Positions 1 to 4,292 of a stretch of 6,186 nt of DNA are shown here, piece after piece. The position numbers and the translations under genes are program-made. This DNA comes from an uncultured Alistipes sp. GTDB lineage: Bacteria > Bacteroidota > Bacteroidia > Bacteroidales > Rikenellaceae. The stretch is taken from contig CALDPX010000045.1 of the NCBI GenBank assembly GCA_937911745.1, forward strand, positions 1 through 6,186, given 5' to 3'. Positions within the stretch are counted from its first letter, which is position 1. Each line of letters starts with the position of its first letter. Under the pieces are notes generated by a model, which was not told the DNA's origin, ran no database searches, and saw only the letters and a list, made by a program, of their open reading frames with translations.

Positions 1-30
1 CTCCTCGCACTTCGCAAGCCTTGCATCCAT

Positions 31-121
31 CTCACAAAACCCAGCCGGATTCTTTTGGAAGAATGATTAGCAGGTCCATTTTGTGCTTGACCGCAAATAA
101 CGTGCGGCTGTGCCTTGTGAG
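31..121. repeat. Imperfect inverted repeat carrying GTGCCTTGTGAGCG, possibly a decayed intergenic element
   Basis: Bases 31-37 (CTCACAA) are complementary to 115-121 (TTGTGAG). After a symmetric 5x5 mismatch, 43-47 (AGCCG) pair with 105-109 (CGGCT). Inside lies a small 6-bp hairpin, 49-54 with 59-64. The string GTGCCTTGTGAGCG (110-123) recurs almost exactly after the TPM gene (5219-5232) and twice after lemA (6087-6100, 6104-6117), so this may be a diverged member of the same element family. The pairing is patchy and could partly be chance. No convincing gene is seen in 1-207. Confidence 0.4.
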
Positions 122-166
122 CGTCTTTATGTATAACAGTTAACGTCAAAAGTCACATTCTATGTC

Positions 167-195
167 GTTAGACCTTAGACGTTTGACAGTTAGAC
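167..195. repeat. 7-bp tandem array, GTTAGAC type
   Basis: Four degenerate heptamers follow each other: GTTAGAC, CTTAGAC, GTTTGAC and, after one extra A, GTTAGAC. The array lies just downstream of pth and touches the hairpin that encloses its stop codon. Related fragments (GTTAACGTC, AAAGTCAC) extend back to about 138, suggesting an older, decayed part of the same array. It is non-coding. Confidence 0.7.
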
Positions 196-222
196 CATCG
201 CAAGAAACTATTTCTTGCGATG
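196..222 (-). terminator. 12-bp hairpin with the pth stop codon in its loop
   Basis: Bases 196-207 (CATCGCAAGAAA) and 211-222 (TTTCTTGCGATG) are perfect inverted repeats separated by only CTA, which on the minus strand is the TAG stop of pth. The upstream arm therefore encodes the last four residues of the protein (HRKK). No T-run follows on the minus strand, so a classical Rho-independent terminator is not proven. Termination or 3'-end protection of the pth mRNA is inferred from position and stem strength. Confidence 0.6.
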
Positions 223-777
223 ATTGTGGTAGTTCATTGTGCGCTCGATGCCGATGGTGGCGAAGTCCTTGATGGCTGCCACTGCCGCATCGACCATCTT
301 GTCGAACTCCACGCGCTCCTCGGCAGAGAGTTTGCCCAGCACAAAGTCCACCTGATGCCCCTGCGGGAAGTCGCCACCCACGCCCATACGAATACGGGCG
401 TAGTTATTGCCCCCACACAGAGCGTCAATGTTTTTCAGTCCGTTGTGACCGCCATCACTACCCTTTGCGCGGATGCGGAGCGTACCTACGGGGATGGCTA
501 TGTCGTCCACGATGACTATGAGGTTCTCGCGCTGGATGTTCTCCTTGTCCATCCAATACCTCACAGCCTTGCCGCTGAGGTTCATATATGTCGAGGGCTT
601 CACAACGACCAGCGTGCGACCCTTCCACCTCACCTCAGCCTTCGAGGCATACCTGTCGGGTGTGAAGGTGCCACCCAGCCCCTCCACCAATTTGTCTGCC
701 ACATCAAACCCAGCATTGTGGCGTGTGCCCTCATACTCGGCACCTATATTTCCAAGTCCTACAACCAGATACTTCAT
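208..777 (-). CDS. pth: Peptidyl-tRNA hydrolase
   Basis: Pth cleaves the ester bond of peptidyl-tRNAs that drop off the ribosome, recycling tRNA in the cytoplasm. The 189-residue product has the usual length and the family signatures: GLGNIGAEYEGTRHNAGF at 7-24, KPSTYMNLSGKAV at 60-72, IVDDIAIPVG at 89-98, GSDGGHNGLK at 106-115 and FVLGK at 145-149. By alignment from memory with the E. coli enzyme, the active-site residues are Asn10, His20, Asn66, Asp91 and Asn112, all present. The frame stays open to an ATG at 834, which would add a basic 19-residue tail (MLCAFFKTLFRRKRQEPDV). I prefer 777 because family members begin at MKYL and because the -7 box at 846-839 places the transcript start at about 830-836, on top of the upstream ATG. 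The gene stands alone here, divergent from the RNA candidate at 915-1120. Confidence 0.95.
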   Translation of the reverse strand: MKYLVVGLGNIGAEYEGTRHNAGFDVADKLVEGLGGTFTPDRYASKAEVRWKGRTLVVVKPSTYMNLSGKAVRYWMDKENIQRENLIVIVDDIAIPVGTLRIRAKGSDGGHNGLKNIDALCGGNNYARIRMGVGGDFPQGHQVDFVLGKLSAEERVEFDKMVDAAVAAIKDFATIGIERTMNYHNHRKK

Positions 778-838
778 AACATCGGGCTCTTGCCTCTTCC
801 TGCGGAAGAGAGTTTTGAAAAAAGCGCATAACATCTGA

Positions 839-846
839 CAAAAATA
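839..846 (-). promoter_or_regulatory. -7 box of the pth promoter
   Basis: On the minus strand 846-839 reads TATTTTTG, a full match to the Bacteroidetes -7 consensus TAnnTTTG. The -33 position (about 866-871) offers only ATTC/TTCT, a weak match lying in the 7-bp tandem array. The predicted start is about 830-836, giving pth a leader of roughly 55 nt and favouring the start codon at 777. The identical octamer serves the divergent plus-strand promoter at 901-908. Confidence 0.6.
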
Positions 847-853
847 CCGATAA

Positions 854-886
854 AAATTGAGAATTGAGAATTGGGAATTGAAAATT
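854..886. repeat. 7-bp tandem array, GAATTGA type, between two divergent promoters
   Basis: About four and a half copies of a heptamer run from 854: partial ATTGA, then GAATTGA, GAATTGG, GAATTGA and a decayed AAATT. The array fills the gap between the pth promoter and the promoter of the RNA candidate and supplies both -33 regions. A change in copy number would therefore alter promoter spacing only at the edges. It has the same 7-bp period as the array at 167-195 but a different sequence. Confidence 0.75.
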
Positions 887-908
887 ATGGAATAAAATAC
901 TATTTTTG
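877..908 (+). promoter_or_regulatory. Bacteroidetes-type promoter of the structured RNA candidate
   Basis: ATTG at 877-880 is a three-of-four match to the -33 box TTTG. Exactly 20 nt later, 901-908 reads TATTTTTG, a perfect TAnnTTTG -7 box. Transcription should begin at about 913-917 and run into the rod-shaped fold at 932-1100. No start codon with a convincing gene follows for about 280 nt, which fits a promoter for a non-coding RNA or a long leader. Confidence 0.65.
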
Positions 909-914
909 TAGCAA

Positions 915-1120
915 CATACTAAAAACACACGGAAAGTGTAAGTTTATTCTCACTGAACGAACGTAGGAAATTCCAACAGTGAAGAGAGTAAGCAGACCTA
1001 TTCCTACGCTTTGCCCTGCAATGGGGTATAGGCGTGGGCTGTCGCTTATTTTATTCACTATGGTTATTCCTACGACCTGTTCAGTTGAAATAAGTCTTTC
1101 AGCACCACGCTTTCTTTTTG
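915..1120 (+). ncRNA. Candidate structured small RNA with a 6S-like rod fold
   Basis: The segment folds by eye into one long interrupted hairpin. From the outside the helices are 932-936/1096-1100, 943-948/1089-1094, 952-958/1079-1085, 962-969/1067-1074, 978-993/1044-1059 (15 of 16 positions paired), 995-997/1041-1043, 1003-1009/1032-1038 and a terminal hairpin around 1012-1028. An 8x7 nt internal loop (970-977 against 1060-1066) sits in the middle. Several pairs are G-U on the plus strand (943/1094, 986/1051, 988/1049, 1005/1036), which would be C-A mismatches on the minus strand, so the plus strand is the likely RNA. A promoter precedes it and a T-rich run (1111-1119) follows, giving about 200 nt. 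Size and rod-with-bubble shape resemble 6S RNA, the RNA polymerase regulator. Another Bacteroidales RNA family, or a long leader of the downstream lipoprotein gene, is possible. Family identity is inference; the base pairing is directly visible. Confidence 0.6.
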
Positions 1121-1146
1121 CTTATAAATCACTATCGGGGTGCGGA

Positions 1147-1193
1147 TAGTAAGAATTTGAGAAACAACGAGTTTAACTTAATAATTCTTACTA
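1147..1193 (+). promoter_or_regulatory. 11-bp inverted repeat just before the lipoprotein start codon
   Basis: TAGTAAGAATT (1147-1157) and AATTCTTACTA (1183-1193) are perfect inverted repeats with a 25-nt spacer, ending 2 nt before the ATG at 1196. Inside the spacer AAAC (1162-1165) can pair with GTTT (1171-1174). As RNA this would fold the ribosome-binding region into a stem; as DNA it could be an operator. I found no convincing TAnnTTTG promoter between 1120 and 1196, so the lipoprotein gene may depend on read-through from the promoter at 877-908. Confidence 0.5.
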
Positions 1194-1195
1194 AA

Positions 1196-2461
1196 ATGAA
1201 GAAACTTTTCTATTTATTGCTGGTGTTGCTGTGTGTATCGTGCAATAGCCAGAACAACCTTGTACAGCGCATTGCCGTCGTGGACTTTAATGCGGGGGTT
1301 GGCATTTCGCAACAAGATGTGGATGGCATTGCCGCAATTTTCAACACCTATTTTTCGCCCGAAGGCTACACCTTTGTTGAGCGAACAACCGTGAAGAGTA
1401 TCCTCAGGGAGCAGAATTTTCAGAAGGGGAAACTTACCGAAAGAGAGATGGTAAAACTCGGAGAGTTACTCAATGTTCAGAAACTTGTCATCGGAGATGT
1501 AAATATTGTGGATTACGAATACAATCTCGATGTCAGGGTTGTTGATGTGGAGAGTGGTGTAATTGCTGCAAAGGAGGGTGCAACTTGGCGACAAGATGCC
1601 TCCTATCGTGGTTTGATGCAGGGGCTTGCTTCTCGCCTTGCCAAACAAATAGAACCCAAACAAGCACCAAAGGAACCACATCAACCGATGGTTAGAGATA
1701 GTGTGGCAGTTGTGTTGGGGTACTTGAAAGTGTTTCCCAACGAGTTGGGCGAATTTACGGGTAATCCTACGACCGTGATAGCCCAAGTCAATAAACAAGC
1801 GATGCACGACTATGACACTTGGCGCTTGCCTTACGATGAGGAGTTGGTTTTGTTGCGAGCAAATGGAATGATAGACGACAGTGCATATATGACAACCTCC
1901 AACTCTTCGGGCAGCGGAATAGTGTTGCTTGTGACCGATGCCACCGAGACCTATTCCGAGAAACAGAGTCGTCTTGCAGAGGAACAGCAGAGGCGCAATA
2001 CTGCACAAGCAGTAAAGCAAGGCTTGGGCAACAACGGACTTTATAAAGTTGGTTACTATTATAATCGCAACGGAAAGGAAGGTGTTGTATTCGAGGTCTC
2101 TGATGGTGGTAGACATGGAAAAATAGTGAGCCTTGAACAGTCTTATGGTACTCATATGGATGCGAAAGAATGGTGCTCAAAAATCGGAGCGTATAGATTG
2201 CCCACCGAGAAGGAGCTTCTCACAATTTATAAGTTAAAGGAAAATAATAGTTTTAGAAATGGTTTGAAATCTGCTAATGCAACGGAAATGAACTGGTCTG
2301 ATAAATATTGGACAGGAACAGATGGTAATGGTTATTGGGGGCTCTATTATGTCGTTCTCAACATGAGTGATGGTGGAACTTCAGGTGAAACTCCGAGAGC
2401 TACGAACAAATATGGCCAATACGTAAATAAGAACTATGTGCGTGCCGTGTCCGATTTTTAG
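1196..2461 (+). CDS. Lipoprotein with a CsgG/LpoB-like domain and DUF1566/Lcl-like segments
   Basis: The 421-residue product starts with a lipoprotein signal (MKKLFYLLLVLLCVSC), so Cys16 should be lipidated and the protein anchored in the envelope. Residues about 25-150 resemble the CsgG/LpoB/FlgO fold: RIAVVDFNAG, FVERTTVKSILREQNF, LGELLNVQKLVIGDV, then a strand-rich stretch ending VVDVESGVIAAKEGAT. Residues 206-248 (YDTWRLPYDEEL, YMTTS, VLLVTD) look like a short DUF1566/Lcl-type unit. A charged linker (251-275) leads to a fuller one at about 325-421 (YRLPTEKELLTIY, YWTGTD, VRAVSDF). The exact role is unknown. Such N-domains bind other envelope proteins, and the Lcl-like domain suggests recognition or adhesion. 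I chose ATG 1196 over the in-frame ATG at 1118 because only 1196 puts the signal sequence at the N-terminus, and 1118 lies inside the RNA candidate's end. The 3' third looks A/T-richer than tpm and nupG. Confidence 0.88.
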   Translation: MKKLFYLLLVLLCVSCNSQNNLVQRIAVVDFNAGVGISQQDVDGIAAIFNTYFSPEGYTFVERTTVKSILREQNFQKGKLTEREMVKLGELLNVQKLVIGDVNIVDYEYNLDVRVVDVESGVIAAKEGATWRQDASYRGLMQGLASRLAKQIEPKQAPKEPHQPMVRDSVAVVLGYLKVFPNELGEFTGNPTTVIAQVNKQAMHDYDTWRLPYDEELVLLRANGMIDDSAYMTTSNSSGSGIVLLVTDATETYSEKQSRLAEEQQRRNTAQAVKQGLGNNGLYKVGYYYNRNGKEGVVFEVSDGGRHGKIVSLEQSYGTHMDAKEWCSKIGAYRLPTEKELLTIYKLKENNSFRNGLKSANATEMNWSDKYWTGTDGNGYWGLYYVVLNMSDGGTSGETPRATNKYGQYVNKNYVRAVSDF

Positions 2462-2467
2462 ATTTTA

Positions 2468-2490
2468 GGCGTTAAGGGCTTTAAGGCTTT
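2468..2490. repeat. 9-bp tandem array, GGCTTTAAG type
   Basis: GGCGTTAAG (2468-2476) is followed by GGCTTTAAG (2477-2485) and a partial GCTTT. It begins 7 nt after the stop of the lipoprotein gene and lies directly before its terminator. It is similar in period and style to the array at 2615-2641. Confidence 0.55.
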
Positions 2491-2498
2491 ATCCTTTG

Positions 2499-2536
2499 CT
2501 CGCGGGTATCCAAAAAGATACCCGCGAGTGCTTTTT
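2499..2536 (+). terminator. Intrinsic terminator of the lipoprotein gene
   Basis: CTCGCGGGTATC (2499-2510) and GATACCCGCGAG (2517-2528) form a perfect 12-bp stem with a CAAAAA loop, followed after three bases by five T (2532-2536). It starts 38 nt after the stop codon. Stem, loop and T-run fit a Rho-independent terminator on the plus strand. Confidence 0.88.
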
Positions 2537-2579
2537 CTCCCACCCCAACCGCCCCTAACCGCCACTTCCCCCTTTAATT

Positions 2580-2605
2580 CTCGGGTATCTTTTTTAATAC
2601 CCGAG
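2580..2605. repeat. Second CTCGGGTAT hairpin, related to the terminator at 2499-2528
   Basis: CTCGGGTAT (2580-2588) pairs perfectly with ATACCCGAG (2597-2605). Read on the minus strand it matches the terminator at 2499-2528 closely: CTCG, a missing CG, GGTAT, an A-rich loop, then GATACCCGAG. The two hairpins are thus an inverted, slightly diverged pair about 50 bp apart. No T-run follows on either strand, so termination activity is uncertain. Confidence 0.65.
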
Positions 2606-2614
2606 TTCGTATAA

Positions 2615-2641
2615 GGCTTATGGGGCTTATAGGGCTTATAG
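2615..2641. repeat. 9-bp tandem array, GGCTTATAG type
   Basis: Three exact-length nonamers follow each other: GGCTTATGG, GGCTTATAG and GGCTTATAG. The array is intergenic, between convergent genes. The reading frames through it give low-complexity peptides and are not genes. Confidence 0.75.
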
Positions 2642-2643
2642 GC

Positions 2644-2809
2644 GACAGACCTCTCCCGCCCTCCTGCCAGAGATGCGGTGCGTGGCTTTTGCGCCACTTT
2701 TGCCACCAAAAGTGGCAAAGAAAAGGGCGACTTGGTCGCCCACAAAAAGCAAGGTCGATGCCAACCGCCTTGTCTGCGCAAGTCGTGGCAAGACGGACAG
2801 ACCTCTCCC
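2644..2809. repeat. Cluster of short hairpins bounded by a 14-bp direct repeat
   Basis: GACAGACCTCTCCC occurs at 2644-2657 and again at 2796-2809. Between the copies are a perfect 10-bp hairpin (2693-2702 with 2707-2716, arms GCCACTTTTG/CAAAAGTGGC, loop CCAC) and a 7-bp hairpin (2725-2731 with 2735-2741, arms GGGCGAC/GTCGCCC, loop TTG). All frames here give proline-, arginine- and cysteine-rich products without domains, so I read it as non-coding intergenic repeat DNA. Direct repeats around hairpins could mark an old insertion, but no transposase is present. Confidence 0.6.
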
Positions 2810-2820
2810 TCGCTATGCGC

Positions 2821-2845
2821 ACCCTCCCCTAACTTAGGGGAGGGT
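2821..2845. repeat. 25-bp near-perfect palindrome
   Basis: ACCCTCCCCTAA and TTAGGGGAGGGT flank a single central C, so 12-bp arms face each other with no spacer. As RNA it would fold with a 5-nt loop and 10 bp. It sits 6 bp before the bare A/T segment leading into the nupG terminator and may act with it as a second barrier between the convergent genes. A protein-binding site or repeat relic is equally possible. Confidence 0.6.
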
Positions 2846-2850
2846 GTATT

Positions 2851-2900
2851 AAAGAAAACCTCCTCCGCAGTTTACTTTGGGGTAAATGCGGAGGAGGTTT
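2851..2900 (-). terminator. Terminator of nupG, containing the shared apical hairpin
   Basis: On the minus strand, 2900-2887 pairs with 2869-2856 (14 bp, arms AAACCTCCTCCGCA and its complement). One bulged base (2870) precedes five more pairs (2871-2875 with 2882-2886), with loop 2876-2881. A T-rich stretch (TTTTCTTT) follows on the minus strand. It begins 21 nt beyond the nupG stop. The inner part, CCGCATTTAC to GTAAACTGCGG with a bulged C, is the same hairpin core seen at 5263-5288 and 6162-6186. Confidence 0.82.
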
Positions 2901-2920
2901 ATAGTAGTGCGGTGCAAATT

Positions 2921-4186
2921 TTACTCGCGAGATGCGTTTGGCTGGTGTTTGTACTTAAAGATGATAGCAAACAACACTGCCACAACGAGTGCGTAGGCTG
3001 CGAAGATATACCAAGCGGTGCTCCAACCTGCTGCCTGCTCGGCTACGGGGCGCGAGTTTACGCAAGCGTTCACAACAGCCTGAGCCGAAAGGGTACCTAC
3101 CGTAGCACCAATACCGTTGGTCATCATCATAAAGACACCCTGTGCGCTCGAACGAATCGAAGGCTCGGTCTCCTGGTCAACATAGAGCGAACCGCTGATG
3201 TTGAAGAAGTCGAAAGCCACACCATAGACAATCATCGAGAGGATGAACATCCACACGCCACCACCCGGGTTGCCTGCGCCAAACAGACCAAAGCGGAATA
3301 CCCAAGCAAGCATTGCCATAAGCATAACCTTCTTGATGCCGAACTTGCGCAAGCAGAAGGGGATGAGTAAGATACACAGTGTTTCGCTTACCTGCGAGAG
3401 CGAGATGAGCATATTGGAGTGCTGTACGCCAAAGGTGTTGGCATACTCAGGAATAGCCTCAAAACTACCGAGGAAGGGGTTTGCAAAGCCGTTGGTAATC
3501 TGCAACGACACACCGAGGAGCATCGAGAAGATGAAGAAAATAGCCATCTTCTTCTGTTTGAACAGTGCAAAGGCTTTCAGACCGAGAGCCTCCACAAGGC
3601 TCTTCTTCTCGCCACTCTTGTTGACCTTGCAAGCGGGCAGGGTGAGTGCGTAGAGGCAGAATACCAAGCCTATGATACCCGAGAAGGCGAGTTGTTTGGC
3701 ATTGGTTTGGAAGCCGAGATAGTCGGTAAGGAGCATTGCACAAATGAAACCTACGGTACCAAATACGCGGATAGGGGGAAAGTCCTTTACGGTATCCATA
3801 CCTGCGCCCTCCAAAGCCGAATAAGCCACCGAGTTGGAGAGTGCGATGGTGGGCATAAAGAACGCTACACTAATAGAGTAGAGCGTAAAGAGCGTGCCAA
3901 ACTCGGGGGTTGCGGTCGAAAGACCATACATACCGGCAGCCAACATCGCAGCACCTGCCAAACCGTGGCAAAGGCTCAACACCTTCTGTGCGGGCATCCA
4001 ACGATCGGCAACTATGCCAGCCAAAGCGGGCATAAAAATCGAAACCACTCCCTGCATAGCGTAGAACCAACCGATGTTCTCTGCCATACCTGCACCTCCG
4101 AGGTAGCGTCCCATACTCGTAAGATAGGCACCCCAAACTGCATATTGCAGGAAGTTCATAATAATCAACCTGATTTTCAGTTTCAT
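2921..4186 (-). CDS. nupG: Nucleoside:H+ symporter, NupG/XapB family
   Basis: This inner-membrane MFS carrier imports nucleosides with protons for salvage. The 421-residue length equals the family norm (E. coli NupG about 418). From memory it shares long stretches with NupG: MKLKIRLIIMNFLQYAVWGA at the start, FMPALAGIVADRW at 51-63, the DFPPIR-x2-GTVGFI block at 135-148, FALFKQKKMAIFFIFSMLLG at 206-225 followed by LQITN, SQVSET at 264-269, and YGVAFDFFNISGS at 321-333 followed by SSAQG. About twelve hydrophobic segments can be counted (roughly 5-23, 37-60, 69-90, 95-121, 139-158, 164-184, 214-235, 257-278, 285-303, 310-335, 347-372, 388-411), with a basic central loop near 187-213. The C-terminus ends FKYKH plus a short tail, as in NupG. 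It is monocistronic: its own promoter overlaps that of the TPM gene, and a strong terminator follows. Which nucleosides it prefers cannot be read from the sequence. Confidence 0.95.
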   Translation of the reverse strand: MKLKIRLIIMNFLQYAVWGAYLTSMGRYLGGAGMAENIGWFYAMQGVVSIFMPALAGIVADRWMPAQKVLSLCHGLAGAAMLAAGMYGLSTATPEFGTLFTLYSISVAFFMPTIALSNSVAYSALEGAGMDTVKDFPPIRVFGTVGFICAMLLTDYLGFQTNAKQLAFSGIIGLVFCLYALTLPACKVNKSGEKKSLVEALGLKAFALFKQKKMAIFFIFSMLLGVSLQITNGFANPFLGSFEAIPEYANTFGVQHSNMLISLSQVSETLCILLIPFCLRKFGIKKVMLMAMLAWVFRFGLFGAGNPGGGVWMFILSMIVYGVAFDFFNISGSLYVDQETEPSIRSSAQGVFMMMTNGIGATVGTLSAQAVVNACVNSRPVAEQAAGWSTAWYIFAAYALVVAVLFAIIFKYKHQPNASRE

Positions 4187-4233
4187 AGATAAAATAGTTT
4201 TATAAAGTTTACGTTAATTTTTTGCTCACTGCA

Positions 4234-4264
4234 TTCGCAAATATACAAAGAATATGTATATTTG
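4234..4264 (+). promoter_or_regulatory. Promoter of the TPM-domain gene, overlapping the nupG promoter
   Basis: TTCG (4234-4237) is a three-of-four -33 box. After 19 nt comes TATATTTG (4257-4264), a perfect -7 box. The start should be at about 4269-4273, some 20 nt before the ATG at 4293. Together with the nupG box this makes the inverted repeat CAAATATAC (4238-4246) and GTATATTTG (4256-4264) around 9 nt. Confidence 0.65.
4238..4245 (-). promoter_or_regulatory. -7 box of the nupG promoter
   Basis: Minus-strand 4245-4238 reads TATATTTG, a perfect TAnnTTTG. The best -33 candidate is GTTG at 4272-4269, spaced 23 nt, slightly longer than usual. The start should fall near 4229-4233, giving a leader of about 45 nt that is very A/T-rich. 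It forms one half of a 9-bp inverted repeat with the TPM-gene -7 box. Confidence 0.6.
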
Positions 4265-4292
4265 TATTCAACCCAAAGAAGATTTTTGACCT

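Noticed and set aside
1..30. Minus-strand ATG at 30-28 opening a frame (MDARLAKCEE) that runs off the window edge
   Set aside because: Only ten codons are visible, no promoter or ribosome-binding site is evident, and the region lies in a repeat-like segment. It could be the start of a gene outside the window but cannot be supported.
220..831. Plus-strand open frame of 203 codons opposite pth
   Set aside because: It is the antisense shadow of a clear pth gene; its product shows no domain or signal.
777..834. Longer N-terminus for pth from the ATG at 834
   Set aside because: The added 19 residues are not part of the family core, and the promoter -7 box at 846-839 places the transcript start on or after that ATG.
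915..1120. tRNA, tmRNA, SRP RNA or RNase P RNA in the leader region
   Set aside because: No cloverleaf, CCA end, tag reading frame, GNRA-type SRP apical motif or RNase P core strings are seen; the unbranched rod fits 6S-like RNA better.
1118..1195. Upstream in-frame start for the lipoprotein gene
   Set aside because: It would bury the lipoprotein signal sequence 26 residues inside the protein and overlaps the T-rich end of the RNA candidate.
2499..2605. Possible CRISPR-like spacing of repeated palindromes
   Set aside because: Only two copies exist, in opposite orientation, with no further repeats or cas genes.
2458..2832. Several overlapping small open frames in the convergent intergenic region
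   Set aside because: They run through tandem repeats and palindromes on both strands, with low-complexity products (for example KPYKPHKPYT). Repeat structure explains them better than coding.
3419..4192. Plus-strand open frame of 257 codons opposite nupG
   Set aside because: It is complementary to a well-supported transporter gene and its product is Cys/His/Gly-rich without domain features, as expected of an antisense frame.
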